In this document: one piece after another, positions 35,411 through 45,158 of the stretch
Numbering within the stretch: position 1 is the first letter of the stretch
How the letters are laid out: each line of letters opens with the position of its first letter
From: Agrobacterium arsenijevicii
GTDB lineage: Bacteria; Pseudomonadota; Alphaproteobacteria; Rhizobiales; Rhizobiaceae
NCBI GenBank assembly: GCA_000949895.1
Contig: JWIT01000015.1
Span: 38,417-102,416, forward strand
Length of the DNA stretch: 64,000 bases
Direction: 5' to 3'
Made by a program: the position numbers and the translations under genes
Notes under the pieces: model-generated
The model's input: the letters and a program-made list of their open reading frames with translations, nothing else
The model's database searches: none
What the model was told of the DNA's origin: nothing

Positions 35411-36919
35411 ATGACCATCGTGAAGGTAGCAGCCGGCGCGCTGCAGGGTATCAGGGAAAACGGAATTCATGCCTTTCTCGGCGTGCCCTATGCCGCGCCG
35501 GTCACGCCGGAATGGCGTTTCGAAGCGCCGCAGCCGGTTTTACCATGGCAGCATGTGCGCGATGCCGTCCGGCTCGGCCCCGTCTGTCCGCAAATTCCCA
35601 CCTACGGTCCGGTCGGCACCGCCGCGACCTCGAAACTGGCCTTCGGTGAGGATTTCCTGACCGTCAATATTCGTACGCCGGATCCGGCTGGCCGGGCGCC
35701 GGTGCTGTTCTGGATCCATGGTGGCGGTTATGCGGTCGGCTCGGCCAATGAACCGGTGCTGCAGAGCGGTGCTTTTGCGGCAAGCGGCATTGTCGAAGTC
35801 ACGGTCAATTATCGCCTTGGTGCGCTCGGCTTCCTTCATGTCGAGGGCAAGCCCGACAATCGCGGTCTGCTCGACCTCGTCGCCGCGCTTGAATGGGTGC
35901 GCGACAATATTGCCGCCTTCGGTGGTGATCCGGACCGGGTGGCGCTGGCGGGGCGCTCGGCTGGCGGCTTTGCAGTCGCGACGCTGATGGCGATGCCGCA
36001 AGCGCAGGGGCTTTTTCATCGGGCCATGCCGCAAAGCGGCGCAAGCACGGCAATCGCCTCGCTGGAGGATGCCGCAAAGCTTTCGCGCCGCTTTCTGGCG
36101 GCGGCGGATATGGATGATGCGTCGCTTGCTGCTCTTCCCATGGAGAGGCTGCTCGAAATCCAGCGCGATCTCTGCAACCAGTCCTACGAGCATCATGATT
36201 TCGCTCGCGACGGGACTGCCTCGATGCTCGGCGTTCCCTTCGTTCCTGTTGTCGATGGGGTGAGCTTGCCGGAACATCCTGAAACCGCCGCGCAGGCAGG
36301 GCGCACGGCCGCCGTGCCGATGATGATCGGCTGCACGACGGGAGAATACGTCACCCACGCGACCGCGCAGCCAGAGATGGATTTTGCTCTCTGCGCCGAA
36401 CTGCTGCATGAGCGCGCTCTGCCACGCGGCCTCAGCGGGTCGCGCATTGTCGAGCGTTATCGCAGTGCCCTACCGCGCCACAGCCCGCGCGGCATCTGGC
36501 GGGCGGTTGCCGGTGATCTGGTCTTCCAGCTTCCCGCGATCCGTTTCGCAAAGCTGCATGCCCGTTTCAACCCGGTCTATAAATATCTCTATGGTTCACT
36601 GGGGGTCGATGAGCTGGGCGAGCCGCACGGGGCGGAGGTCGGCTGCGTCTGGTATCGCGATGGCCTGAACGGCCGCGAACTGCCGCAACGCCAGCGGGTG
36701 ACGGATGCGGGCTTTGCGAGAACGATCCATGCTCTATGGGCCTCTTTCATAAAGGACGGACGGCCCACCGCGCCGAATGGCGAGTGGCCGCCTTATCATG
36801 CCGAAAAGCAAATGGTTCTGCGGTTAAGCCCGGCAGGGTTTGGCGCCACTCCCGATCCCTTTGACGGGCGCGAGGCGCTTTGGCTGCCGGCTGGCCATGA
36901 AGATCGCGGGCCGGTATAG
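35411..36919 (+). CDS. Type B carboxylesterase
   Basis: The 502-residue cytoplasmic alpha/beta-hydrolase has an oxyanion-hole HGGGY at 103-107 and the nucleophile elbow GRSAGG with Ser183. The type B landmark FGGDPDRV precedes the elbow. It hydrolyses carboxylic esters or carbamates. It starts directly after the permease gene, so it is probably the first or a late step in using the compound brought in by the PotD-A-B-C transporter. There is no signal peptide. Confidence 0.92.
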   Translation: MTIVKVAAGALQGIRENGIHAFLGVPYAAPVTPEWRFEAPQPVLPWQHVRDAVRLGPVCPQIPTYGPVGTAATSKLAFGEDFLTVNIRTPDPAGRAPVLFWIHGGGYAVGSANEPVLQSGAFAASGIVEVTVNYRLGALGFLHVEGKPDNRGLLDLVAALEWVRDNIAAFGGDPDRVALAGRSAGGFAVATLMAMPQAQGLFHRAMPQSGASTAIASLEDAAKLSRRFLAAADMDDASLAALPMERLLEIQRDLCNQSYEHHDFARDGTASMLGVPFVPVVDGVSLPEHPETAAQAGRTAAVPMMIGCTTGEYVTHATAQPEMDFALCAELLHERALPRGLSGSRIVERYRSALPRHSPRGIWRAVAGDLVFQLPAIRFAKLHARFNPVYKYLYGSLGVDELGEPHGAEVGCVWYRDGLNGRELPQRQRVTDAGFARTIHALWASFIKDGRPTAPNGEWPPYHAEKQMVLRLSPAGFGATPDPFDGREALWLPAGHEDRGPV

Positions 36920-36968
36920 CGCTTGGTGACGATCAGGAAGAAACACAGGTCTCGGGGCGGAGTGGAAA

Positions 36969-37916
36969 ATGGTGTCTGACTATCTCGATACGCGGCAGCT
37001 CGAAGCTTTCGTGGCTGTGGTTTCGATTGGCAGCATAACCGGCGCGGCGAAGGCGTTGGGCAAATCTCAACCCGTCGTGACGCGCCTCATCCAGGACCTT
37101 GAGGGCGAAATCGGTTTTGCGCTGCTGCATCGCAACGGTCCCCGCATCACCCCCACCGAAAAGGGTGTCGCCTTTTTCGCCCAGGCGGAACTGTTCCTCA
37201 GCGGCCTCAGGACGATCAGCGAAAGCGCAAGGCGCATTCGCGCCGCGCGCCGCACGGCCATCGAGGTTGCCTCCATTCCGGCGATTGCCGCCAGTCTTCT
37301 GCCGAGAGCGCTTGCCGCTTTGCCGCCCGACAGGTTTCCCGACCATGTACATCTGCAAAGCATTTCCTCGGAAAATGTCGTGCAGGCGGTGATGGCCGGC
37401 ACAGCGGATCTGGGTGCCGTGAGCCTTCCGCTCGACAATCCCGGCATCGACATCCACTGGCTCGGGGAGGTGCCATGCGTGGCGGTGGTGGCGGAGGATC
37501 ATCCGCTTGCGCAAAAGGCGGTGATCTCCGCGGAAGATCTTGCCGGACACCGGCTTATCGCTTCCGCAAACCCGTTCCGCCTTCGCATGCGGATCAACGA
37601 CGTGCTTTCCAATCTCGGTGTCGACCTTTCCTCGGTGATCGACAGCAACGCGACCTATGTTTCCCTCTCGCTTGCGCGAATGGGGCTCGGCATCGCCATC
37701 GTCGAATCGATCACCCTCTGGGGCTTGCCGGTGGAGGGGGTACGCGTTCTGCCCCTGTCATTCCACATACCGTTCCAGTGGGGGCTCGTGACGGCAGCCG
37801 GCCGGCCGGTCATCTACGAGGTGGAACAACTGGTGGCTACCGCCAAACGAATGGTGGCGGATATTCCGCAGGCCGTAGTGTATGATAAAATATCGCAAAT
37901 TCAGAATATTGACTGA
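36969..37916 (+). CDS. LysR-family transcriptional regulator
   Basis: The 315-residue protein has an N-terminal LysR helix-turn-helix (TGAAKALGKSQPVVTRLIQDL) followed by the effector-binding domain (VEVASIPAIAAS; LPLDNPGIDIHWLGE). GGCGGAG lies upstream of the ATG. It follows the esterase in the same direction and is probably the regulator of the 28423-36919 locus, responding to a pathway intermediate. Unlike most LysR genes it is downstream and co-directional, so its target promoter could be at 28039-28422. Confidence 0.9.
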   Translation: MVSDYLDTRQLEAFVAVVSIGSITGAAKALGKSQPVVTRLIQDLEGEIGFALLHRNGPRITPTEKGVAFFAQAELFLSGLRTISESARRIRAARRTAIEVASIPAIAASLLPRALAALPPDRFPDHVHLQSISSENVVQAVMAGTADLGAVSLPLDNPGIDIHWLGEVPCVAVVAEDHPLAQKAVISAEDLAGHRLIASANPFRLRMRINDVLSNLGVDLSSVIDSNATYVSLSLARMGLGIAIVESITLWGLPVEGVRVLPLSFHIPFQWGLVTAAGRPVIYEVEQLVATAKRMVADIPQAVVYDKISQIQNID

Positions 37917-37980
37917 GTTTGTTCATGTAATTTGTGCCGGCGGTTTGGCTGTATAACACCAAACCAAACGTCGCTCCCAG

Positions 37981-38018
37981 GTCCGGCGAGGCAGAATATT
38001 TCCGCAGCCACGCCGGAC
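37981..38018. terminator. Possible bidirectional terminator between LysR and ugpC
   Basis: GTCCGGCG (37981-37988) pairs with CGCCGGAC (38011-38018) across 22 bases, between two convergent genes. No T-tract is evident, so this is tentative. Confidence 0.35.
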
Positions 38019-38032
38019 GTGTCACGCCGCCA

Positions 38033-39154
38033 TTAAACCGCCAGCAGCTTCTCGTTGCCGATGCGCGTGGCTTGGACGGCACCCTCGGTTTCGATCCGCT
38101 TGCCGGTGGCGGGGTCGAAGAAGTGGAGGTGGGCGGTGGGCAGCTCGAAGTGGATGCGCTGGCCGGGTTTGACCAACAGATCCTCGCCGATGGCGGCGGA
38201 GAAGGTCTCGCCGTTGATATCCGCATGCACGATGCGACCGGAACCCAGCTCCTCGACGAAATCGACGGTTGCCGGCACGCCGGCACCTTCAGTGCTGACC
38301 AGGCATTGTTCCGGGCGGATGCCCACCGTCACGTCACGACCACGCAGTTCCAGTGCGGTTTCGGGGAAGAGTTTGACCGGCGTGCCGCCGAGCATCACGG
38401 AAGGGGATTCGACCTCTACCCGTGTGTTGAACAGGTTCATTGCCGGCGAACCGATGAAGGAGGCGACGAAGGTGCTGGCCGGGCGGTGATAGATATCGAG
38501 CGGATGGCCGACCTGTTCGACATTGCCCTTGTTCATTACCACCAGCCGGTCGGCCAGCGTCATGGCTTCCACCTGATCGTGGGTGACGAAGACGGAGGTG
38601 GCCGACAGGCGCTGATGCAGTTTGCGGATTTCGGCACGCATGGTTACGCGCAGCTTGGCATCGAGGTTGGACAGCGGCTCGTCGAAGAGGAATACCTGCG
38701 GTTCGCGGATGATCGCGCGGGCCATGGCCACGCGCTGGCGCTGGCCTCCGGAGAGGGCGGCGGGCTTGCGTTCGAGATAATCGGAAAGGCCGACGATCTT
38801 TGCCGTTTCCTCGATGCGGCGCAGGCGCTCGGCCTTGGGAATGCCGGCGACCTTCAGCGCATAGCCGATATTGCCTGATACCGTCATATGCGGATAAAGC
38901 GCGTAGTTCTGGAACACCATGGCGCAGCCGCGCTCGCGCGGCTCCAGCGTGTTGACGACACGGCCGCCAATGGCGATTTCACCTGACGTGATATCCTCCA
39001 GCCCGGCGATCATGCGCAGCAGGGTGGATTTGCCGCAGCCCGAGGGGCCGAGGATGACGACGAATTCGCCGGTTTCGAAAGTGAGATCCACGCCGTGCAG
39101 GGTCGGGGTCTTGCCGTAGGATTTGCGGACCTGCCGAATATCGATCTGAGCCAT
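38033..39154 (-). CDS. ugpC: sn-Glycerol-3-phosphate ABC transporter ATPase UgpC
   Basis: The 373-residue ATPase has Walker [10 protein letters not shown], signature LSGGQRQR, Walker [12 protein letters not shown], switch THDQ and a long C-terminal regulatory domain (about 240-373). Its identity as UgpC rests on its place as the last gene of a ugpB-A-E-C operon. It energises uptake of glycerol-3-phosphate and glycerophosphodiesters as phosphorus and carbon sources. It starts 39 bases after ugpE. Confidence 0.9.
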   Translation of the reverse strand: MAQIDIRQVRKSYGKTPTLHGVDLTFETGEFVVILGPSGCGKSTLLRMIAGLEDITSGEIAIGGRVVNTLEPRERGCAMVFQNYALYPHMTVSGNIGYALKVAGIPKAERLRRIEETAKIVGLSDYLERKPAALSGGQRQRVAMARAIIREPQVFLFDEPLSNLDAKLRVTMRAEIRKLHQRLSATSVFVTHDQVEAMTLADRLVVMNKGNVEQVGHPLDIYHRPASTFVASFIGSPAMNLFNTRVEVESPSVMLGGTPVKLFPETALELRGRDVTVGIRPEQCLVSTEGAGVPATVDFVEELGSGRIVHADINGETFSAAIGEDLLVKPGQRIHFELPTAHLHFFDPATGKRIETEGAVQATRIGNEKLLAV

Positions 39155-39193
39155 GATATTAAAACCTTGTTGTTGAAGCCACGCGCCGTCTCA

Positions 39194-40081
39194 TCACTTG
39201 TCGGACGAGACGAGACCGCGGACGAACCAGCGTTGCAGGAACGCCACGACGAGAAGCGGCGGCAGAATGATGATGAGGGAACCGGCGAGCGTGACGTTCC
39301 AGTCCGGCGAGCCGTCCTCGGAAGGTAAAAGCGCACGCAGCGACATCATCACCGTCTTGTAGGAAGGGTCGGTAACCATCAGCAACGGCCACAGATACTG
39401 GTTCCACGAGCTGACGAAGAGAATGGTGGTGAGGGCCAGCATGTTGGTGCGCGAGAGCGGCAGCAGCACGTCGAAAAAGAAACGCACGGGACCGGAACCG
39501 TCCATGCGCGCCGCTTCCGCCAGCTCGTCCGGCAGGGTCATAAAAAACTGCCGGTAAAGAAAGGTGCCGGTGGCCGTGGCGACAAGCGGCAGCGACAGGC
39601 CGGCATAGGAGTTCAGCAAGTTCCACTCGACATTGATTTCGTAACCGCTGACCAGCGCCACGAGGTAACGGAACGGCTGGAACACATCCGCCGCGACGGC
39701 ATAGGTCGGAACGGCGCGAATTTCGAGCGGCAGCATCAGCGTGATGAAGACCGACCAGAAGAACAGGTGTTTCAGCGGCGAACGGAAAAACACGATGGCG
39801 AAGGCGGTGAGCGCGGAAAGGGCCACCTTGCCCGCCGTGACGAGCGAGGCCATGACCAAGCTGTTGAACATGGCGTTGCCCAGATTGGCGCGGGTCCATG
39901 CGGCGCTGAGATTGTTGAAAAGTTCACCCTGCGGCATGAAGCTGAAAGGCGTGTGGTTCACCTGCTGCACCGTCTGGCTGGCGCCTGCCAGCACCACGAT
40001 GAAGGGGCCGATGAGAAGCAGAAACCCGGCGACCATGATCACGTAGGTCAAAGCGTCGGAATAGGGCGTGCGCTGGATCAT
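39194..40081 (-). CDS. ugpE: sn-Glycerol-3-phosphate ABC transporter permease UgpE
   Basis: The 295-residue inner-membrane protein starts with MIQRTPYSDALTYVIMVAGF and shows the EAA loop (AEAARMDGSGPVRFFFD). Length, order and the N-terminal pattern fit UgpE. It begins 7 bases after ugpA. It forms the channel with UgpA. Confidence 0.9.
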   Translation of the reverse strand: MIQRTPYSDALTYVIMVAGFLLLIGPFIVVLAGASQTVQQVNHTPFSFMPQGELFNNLSAAWTRANLGNAMFNSLVMASLVTAGKVALSALTAFAIVFFRSPLKHLFFWSVFITLMLPLEIRAVPTYAVAADVFQPFRYLVALVSGYEINVEWNLLNSYAGLSLPLVATATGTFLYRQFFMTLPDELAEAARMDGSGPVRFFFDVLLPLSRTNMLALTTILFVSSWNQYLWPLLMVTDPSYKTVMMSLRALLPSEDGSPDWNVTLAGSLIIILPPLLVVAFLQRWFVRGLVSSDK

Positions 40082-40088
40082 GCCGGTC

Positions 40089-40979
40089 TCACTTGTAATG
40101 GACGCGCCGCTCGATGAAGCGGAACTGAATGAAGGTGAAGACCATGATGAGGCCGATCAGGACGATGGTTTGTGCCGAGGCGCCGGAATAGTTCAGTCCT
40201 TCGAAGGCCTCGGTGACAATGCGGTAAACCATCACATCGGTGGCGCGGTTGGGGCCGCCTGCCGTCAGTGAATGCACGATGCCGAACGTGTCCTGGCCGA
40301 CGAAACCTTCGGTCATCATCGTCACCATCAGGAAGAAAAGCGTCGGTGCGAGCAACGGCACCTGAATGTCTATGGCGCGGCGGATCGGCCCGGAGCCGTC
40401 CATCGCTGCAGCTTCGGTCAGCGAACGGGGTACGGATTGCAGGCCGGCGAACAGGAAGATGAAGGTGTAACCCGCCCATTTCCAGATGAAGATGGCGATG
40501 ACCAGCGCCAGCGCATGTTCGCCATATTTGGCGGGGTTCCAGATGTCTGGCCAGGCGGCGTTCAAAGATGCGGCAAGCCCGCGTTCCGGCGATAGGATGA
40601 AGCGGAAGGCCATGCCGGCGGCAGGCCCTGCAATGGCGAAGGGCAGGATATACAGAACCCGGAAAAATCCGGAGCCGGGAAGCTGGCGATCGACGGAGAG
40701 CGCCAGGACGAGACCGATGAGTATGGCAACGAAGGGGCCGACGGTCGCGAAGATCAGGCTGACGGTAACGGAATGCCAGTAGAACGGATCGGAGAAGACT
40801 TCCTGGAAATTGGCGAAACCGACGAATTCCGCCGCACCGCCAAAGGGCGGCTGGAGGGTGAAGGCCCAGTTGATCACCGCCGCGACGGGCCAGTAGAAGA
40901 ACAGGAGGATCAGTGCCAGCTGCGGCAATGCGAACAGCAGCGGCAACCAGGTGCTTTTGAAAACGGCGCGCTTTTCCAT
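40089..40979 (-). CDS. ugpA: sn-Glycerol-3-phosphate ABC transporter permease UgpA
   Basis: The 296-residue permease has N-terminal KSTWLPLLFALPQLALILLF and an EAA loop (TEAAAMDGSGPIRRAID), a good match to UgpA. It is separated from ugpB by about 75 bases that contain a strong hairpin (41009-41038), which may lower its expression relative to the binding protein. Confidence 0.9.
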   Translation of the reverse strand: MEKRAVFKSTWLPLLFALPQLALILLFFYWPVAAVINWAFTLQPPFGGAAEFVGFANFQEVFSDPFYWHSVTVSLIFATVGPFVAILIGLVLALSVDRQLPGSGFFRVLYILPFAIAGPAAGMAFRFILSPERGLAASLNAAWPDIWNPAKYGEHALALVIAIFIWKWAGYTFIFLFAGLQSVPRSLTEAAAMDGSGPIRRAIDIQVPLLAPTLFFLMVTMMTEGFVGQDTFGIVHSLTAGGPNRATDVMVYRIVTEAFEGLNYSGASAQTIVLIGLIMVFTFIQFRFIERRVHYK

Positions 40980-41008
40980 GAAATATCCGAAACAGAAAAT
41001 GGCATTAA

Positions 41009-41038
41009 GGGTTTGCCCGTGCGGACACGGGCAAACCC
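41009..41038 (-). other. Intercistronic hairpin between ugpB and ugpA
   Basis: GGGTTTGCCCGTG (41009-41021) pairs perfectly with CACGGGCAAACCC (41026-41038) across four bases. It lies just after ugpB and has no T-tract, so it likely protects the ugpB mRNA 3' end. Confidence 0.65.
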
Positions 41039-41054
41039 GGGCGAAAAGAACCGT

Positions 41055-42398
41055 TTAGTTCAGCTTGGCGCCGGCATAGGTCTTTTCGAAGCGGCGCAGG
41101 CCGGCATTCGAGCGCTCTACAGCCTTGTCGAGTTCGGTCTGGATGTCGGCATTCTGCATGAAGATGGCTTCGAGCGAGGTCGCGACTTCCTTGCGGATTT
41201 GCGTGAAGCCGCCGAGACGGATACCGCGGGTATATTCGGAAGGCGGCGTGAATGTCAGGCTTTCGATTGCCTTTTCACGGCCCTTGTAGGGGGCCTTGTC
41301 GTAGAAGCCGTTGGCCTTCATGGCGTCGAAACCGGTCTTGGTGACCGGGATGTAGCCGGTGACGGTGGACCACCACTCAACCATATCAGGCTGGGCGATA
41401 AAGTTCAGGAATGCGGCTGCACCCTTGTATTCAGCGTCCGGACGACCGGCCATGACCCAGAGCGACGCACCGCCGACGAGCGAATTGTGGCGCTCGGTGC
41501 CCTTCCAGATCGGCAGCATGGCGACGTCCCACTTCACGCCCTCAGGCATGGCCTTGCCGACGGTGCCGTGGCTGGCGATCGAGGACATGAACATCTGGCA
41601 GTTCTGCGAGGTGAAGGCGGGCAGGATGTCCATGCCGAGCTGCTTGGTCTTGACGACGAACAGCTTCTCGTCCTGCATCTTCTTGAAGAATTTGACCTGA
41701 TCGACGAACTTCGTCTTGTTGATCGTCAGTTCGGCATCGAGGCCCTGATAGCCGTTGCCCTTGGTGGCGATCGGCTGGTTGTGAATGGCGGAGAACTGCT
41801 CCATCAGCATCCAGGTGTCGAAATTAAACGCCAGCGGGCACTCGAAACCGGCCGTCTTCAGCTTCTTGGCAGCCTCTTCGACCTGTTCCCAGGTGTCGGG
41901 CTTGAAGGTGATGCCGGCTTTTTCGAAGGCGTCGACATTGTAATAAAAGACGGCGGTGGAGGAATTGTAGGGGAAGGAGTTCAGCTCGCCCGCAGCCGTC
42001 GCATAATAGTTGGCGATGCCGGGGAAATAGTTGTTCCAGTCGATCTTGTAGCCGTTGTCGGCCATCAGCTTCTTGGCGGGAACGAAAGCCTTGGACAGCA
42101 TCATGTCCAGCGTGCCGGCATCATAGATCTGGGTGATGGCGGGCTGCTTCTTGGCGCGGTAGGCGGCAATGGTGTTCTGCAGCGTGGCGTCGTAATCGTT
42201 CTGCGAGGTGCAGACGATCTCGAATTCAGCCTGCGAGTCGTTGAACTTCTTGCAGGTTTCCTGAACGCGGTCGCCAAGATCGCCGGAAAGGCCGTACCAG
42301 AATTCGAACTTGGTCTTTTCTGCGTGGGCAGCCGTGGCGCCGAAGGCGGCGGCAATGGCAACGCCGGCCACGAAAGAGGTCAGAGCGGAAGGTTTCAT
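41055..42398 (-). CDS. ugpB: sn-Glycerol-3-phosphate-binding periplasmic protein UgpB
   Basis: The 447-residue periplasmic protein has a signal peptide cleaved in AAHAEKTKF. The mature N-terminus reads FEFWYGLSGDLGDRVQE, typical of UgpB. The SQNDYDATLQNTIAAYRA segment and the NSSTAVFYYNVDAF segment are also family landmarks. It is the first gene of the ugpBAEC operon. Ugp operons are classically induced by PhoB under phosphate limitation, but I could not find a convincing Pho box in the 260 bases upstream. Confidence 0.93.
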   Translation of the reverse strand: MKPSALTSFVAGVAIAAAFGATAAHAEKTKFEFWYGLSGDLGDRVQETCKKFNDSQAEFEIVCTSQNDYDATLQNTIAAYRAKKQPAITQIYDAGTLDMMLSKAFVPAKKLMADNGYKIDWNNYFPGIANYYATAAGELNSFPYNSSTAVFYYNVDAFEKAGITFKPDTWEQVEEAAKKLKTAGFECPLAFNFDTWMLMEQFSAIHNQPIATKGNGYQGLDAELTINKTKFVDQVKFFKKMQDEKLFVVKTKQLGMDILPAFTSQNCQMFMSSIASHGTVGKAMPEGVKWDVAMLPIWKGTERHNSLVGGASLWVMAGRPDAEYKGAAAFLNFIAQPDMVEWWSTVTGYIPVTKTGFDAMKANGFYDKAPYKGREKAIESLTFTPPSEYTRGIRLGGFTQIRKEVATSLEAIFMQNADIQTELDKAVERSNAGLRRFEKTYAGAKLN

Positions 42399-42658
42399 GA
42401 GTTGAGCCCCGTTGAAGGAATAATGGCATGACCGGCAAGGACATCACGTCCCCAGCACGAAGCCACGGGCTCTGCTAGCAGCCGTCTTTGACGGATCGCT
42501 TACACTTTGTTGAACGTTTTGTGATGACTGGCCGCGCAGGACGATCTGCGCGGCAAAACACGCGGGATAAACGCCACGAGAGCGGATTTTCCTTTATTTT
42601 CCGGTCGTTTACGGATTTTAAGCCGCTTCGCTACTTGCTGCTGAATAGTCCGTCTTGA

Positions 42659-43132
42659 TCAACCCCGACGTGCGGCCTCAATGGCGGCGACATCGATTTT
42701 CGTCATCTTCATCATTGCCGCAAAGGCGCGTTTGGCCTCCGCGCCACCGGCTGCCATTGCTTCCATCAGCACGCGTGGGGTGATCTGCCACGAGATGCCC
42801 CATTTGTCCTTGCACCAGCCGCAGACGCTTTCCGTGCCGCCATTGCCGACGATGGCGCTCCAGTAGCGATCGGTTTCCGCCTGATCCTCGGTCGATATCT
42901 GGAACGAAAAGGCCTCGCTATGCTTGAATTCCGGCCCGCCATTGAGACCGACGCAGGGGACGCCGGCAACGGTGAATTCTACCGTCAGCACGTCGCCCTC
43001 CTTGCCGGAGGGATAGTCGCTCGGCGCGCGATACACCTTGCCCACCGTGCTGTCGGGAAAGGTCTCGGCATAAAATCTGGCGGCTGCCTCGGCATCCTTG
43101 TCGTACCAGATACAGACTATGTTCTTCTTCAT
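42659..43132 (-). CDS. VOC-family protein (PhnB/3-demethylubiquinone methyltransferase-like)
   Basis: The protein has 157 residues from the ATG at 43132 (GGAGG at 9 bases); the frame is open further upstream but without a better start. It is a glyoxalase/bleomycin-resistance fold protein of the PhnB-like group: KNIVCIWYDKDAEAAARFYA at the start, then VGLNGGPEF and a GWCKDKWGISWQITP C-terminal segment. Many such proteins are uncharacterised. It stands alone between ugpB and the methyltransferase gene. Confidence 0.88.
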   Translation of the reverse strand: MKKNIVCIWYDKDAEAAARFYAETFPDSTVGKVYRAPSDYPSGKEGDVLTVEFTVAGVPCVGLNGGPEFKHSEAFSFQISTEDQAETDRYWSAIVGNGGTESVCGWCKDKWGISWQITPRVLMEAMAAGGAEAKRAFAAMMKMTKIDVAAIEAARRG

Positions 43133-43293
43133 TTGCTTGTTCCTCCACAATTGAAGCCCCCATTCGGTATAGAATGCCACTCTGCGGCGAACGTTCCGAA
43201 ACAGTGGAGGAAAGGCGTAATTTTGCGAAGAGATAAAAACTGCGTGTCAGGCCGGCACCGGCTCGGCGGTCCAACCCGACGTGCATATCGTCG

Positions 43294-43884
43294 TTAAAGC
43301 CAGCGCCTCACCTTACGTCGATAGGCATCATATGCCGGGCCGAGTTCTTTCGCTAAAACACGTTCCTCGATCTTCACCTGTAGCACCACTGCGATGATAA
43401 GAGCGATGGCGACAACAAGCTGCAAAACCGAAGTGAAGACCAGCACCAACCCGGCAAACAGGACGATCTGCCCGACGAAAACAGGATTTCTGGAAAGGCC
43501 GAACGGGCCGCTATCCACGATTGCGCCGAGATGGCCTTCGGCCGCGCCGATGCGCCATGACTTGCCCATATAATGCTGTGCGTAAAGCGCGGTCAGGCCT
43601 CCAGCCAACACCAGGCCCGCACCGGTGATGCGGATTGCCGCGCCAAGATCGCAGCGGTTCAGAAGCGGGATTGGTTGTTGCGGCCCCAGCCAAAGGCTGA
43701 CAAGCGGCAGAAGAGCGCCGAGAAGAAAGGTTATGCGGAAAAGCATGGCAGGGATGGCCTGCCGTTCACGGCCTTTTGCGAAAAGCCAGATCGGCTCTCC
43801 CGTCTGTCCTGCCAACCGCGCGGTCAAGATCAAAAAGCCGGCGATATACGCCCAAACGGCGAGTGCGGTTACGATGTCGATCAT
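43294..43884 (-). CDS. Isoprenylcysteine-carboxyl-methyltransferase-family membrane protein
   Basis: The protein has 196 residues from the ATG at 43884 (GGGAGGAA directly upstream). It has about five hydrophobic helices. The C-terminal signature of the ICMT/PEMT-like group is visible: GPFGLSRNPVFVGQIVLF, followed by KIEERVLAKELGPAYDAYRRKVRRW. Bacterial members methylate small molecules or lipids with S-adenosylmethionine; the substrate here is unknown. The inverted repeat CTTGAA-N17-TTCAAG (43901-43929) lies just upstream and may be regulatory. Confidence 0.85.
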   Translation of the reverse strand: MIDIVTALAVWAYIAGFLILTARLAGQTGEPIWLFAKGRERQAIPAMLFRITFLLGALLPLVSLWLGPQQPIPLLNRCDLGAAIRITGAGLVLAGGLTALYAQHYMGKSWRIGAAEGHLGAIVDSGPFGLSRNPVFVGQIVLFAGLVLVFTSVLQLVVAIALIIAVVLQVKIEERVLAKELGPAYDAYRRKVRRWL

Positions 43885-44264
43885 ATTTCCTCCCAGAATA
43901 CTTGAAATATTGGTCGTATTGACTTCAAGGGCAGCGATGTTTTTAATCATGCAGCTCTCAAAGTATAGATACAAACGATGTCTCTTTGTTACTTGAAGCG
44001 CATGCTTGAGCTGATGCGCAGATTTTTTGCGGCAGAAAGGGGCGGTTGCTCAAATTTCGCCCGCGCCATTTAAAATCGTCGCGCGTCCATCGGGGGGGAT
44101 GCAGCCATTCCGGACCCGTAAAAGCACTGACCGGACCGGAAAACTGAAACTTCCATTGAAGATGAGCCGAAGGTCTGGGCATATCGTCCGGATTGTCTGA
44201 TAATCCGCGCATCGTGCATGGAATTTTCGGGGACGCTCGCTTGGCAGGGATATCGACAAGCCGC
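43885..44264. other. Divergent intergenic region
   Basis: About 380 bases separate the methyltransferase and transglycosylase genes. Besides the CTTGAA/TTCAAG repeat near 43915 I see only weak repeats (a CCGG-rich pair near 44108-44140). In-frame TTG (44193, 44241) and GTG codons could extend the transglycosylase into this region. Confidence 0.4.
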
Positions 44265-45158
44265 ATGGGTCTTGCGCTCTGGTTTCTGACTGTCGCCTGT
44301 GGCGCGGTCGGGGCTGAGGAGCCGGCTGCGGGAAAAGTGTCCTGCGCCTACACCCATGATGTCGCGCCGGAATTATGTATCCGCGTGGCCAGCTACAATA
44401 GCGATCTGTGTCACGCCATCGAGGTTCTGGCCGGGCGCCACGCGGTGCCGCCGGATTATTTCGCAAGGCTCATCTGGCGGGAAAGCCTGTTTCGGCCCAA
44501 TGCGGTCAGCCCGAAAGGCGCAGAAGGCATAGCCCAGTTCATGCCGGGAACGGCAAGGCTGCGCGGCCTCGAAGACAGCTTCAACATCATCGCTGCGCTG
44601 GAGGCGTCCTCCCGCTACCTGTCGGAGCTGAATGTGCAGTTCGGCAATTTCGGTCTGGCAGCGGCGGCCTATAATGCCGGCGAAGGGGGATTGCGGACAT
44701 TCATCTCGACCGGTCGCCTGCCGACGGAAACCCGGGATTATGTGTTTGCGATCACCGGATATCCCGTGGAGAGCTGGAAAGACAATCCGCCGGAAAAGGC
44801 GGCCCCGGCGCTGGATGACAGCCGATCCTTCATCGATGCCTGCCTGCGTCTGGCCGACACGCGAACCATAAATGATCCCGTTCTCATCTCGTCGGCGGAC
44901 TGGGCGCCCTGGGGCGTGCAGCTTGCCGGGCATTATAATCCGGCGGTGGCAAACCGGCTTTTCACCCGCGCAATAGGCCAGCTGTCCGGGCCGCTTAATG
45001 CTGAACGTGCCTTGATCGTGCGGCAGCGAGGCGGAAACTTCGGCTCACGCCCGCGTTATGCCGCCCGCATCGGTCGTGACACACGGGGGCAGGCCAATCA
45101 GCTTTGCGGCGAAATCCGGCAGGCCGGGGTTCCCTGCACCGTGTTTCGCAACAGGTGA
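44265..45158 (+). CDS. Lytic transglycosylase (SLT domain) with signal peptide
   Basis: The protein has 297 residues from the ATG at 44265; a TTG at 44241 with CGGGGA 7 bases upstream is an equally plausible start. A short Sec signal (MGLALWFLTVACGAVGA) leads to the periplasm. The SLT domain follows: catalytic Glu73 in IWRESLFRPNA, then GAEGIAQFMPGTA and AAAAYNAGEGGLR. It cleaves peptidoglycan to 1,6-anhydro-muropeptides. The C-terminal about 130 residues, with several cysteines, look like an SPOR-type tail (LIVRQRGGNFGSRPRYAARI). It stands as a single gene. Confidence 0.88.
   Translation: MGLALWFLTVACGAVGAEEPAAGKVSCAYTHDVAPELCIRVASYNSDLCHAIEVLAGRHAVPPDYFARLIWRESLFRPNAVSPKGAEGIAQFMPGTARLRGLEDSFNIIAALEASSRYLSELNVQFGNFGLAAAAYNAGEGGLRTFISTGRLPTETRDYVFAITGYPVESWKDNPPEKAAPALDDSRSFIDACLRLADTRTINDPVLISSADWAPWGVQLAGHYNPAVANRLFTRAIGQLSGPLNAERALIVRQRGGNFGSRPRYAARIGRDTRGQANQLCGEIRQAGVPCTVFRNR

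Noticed and set aside
42472..42481. Perfect 10-bp palindrome CTGCTAGCAG upstream of ugpB.
   Set aside because: It is too short and isolated to claim as an operator; such palindromes are expected by chance in a 64-kb window.
42399..42658. A Pho box upstream of ugpB.
   Set aside because: One CAGTCAT-like heptamer (minus strand, 42524-42530) is present, but no second copy occurs at the required 11-base spacing.
43901..43929. CTTGAA-N17-TTCAAG before the ICMT-family gene as a MerR/SoxR-type site.
   Set aside because: The arm spacing does not match a MerR-family operator, and no such regulator is encoded nearby. It is mentioned only as a possible regulatory repeat.
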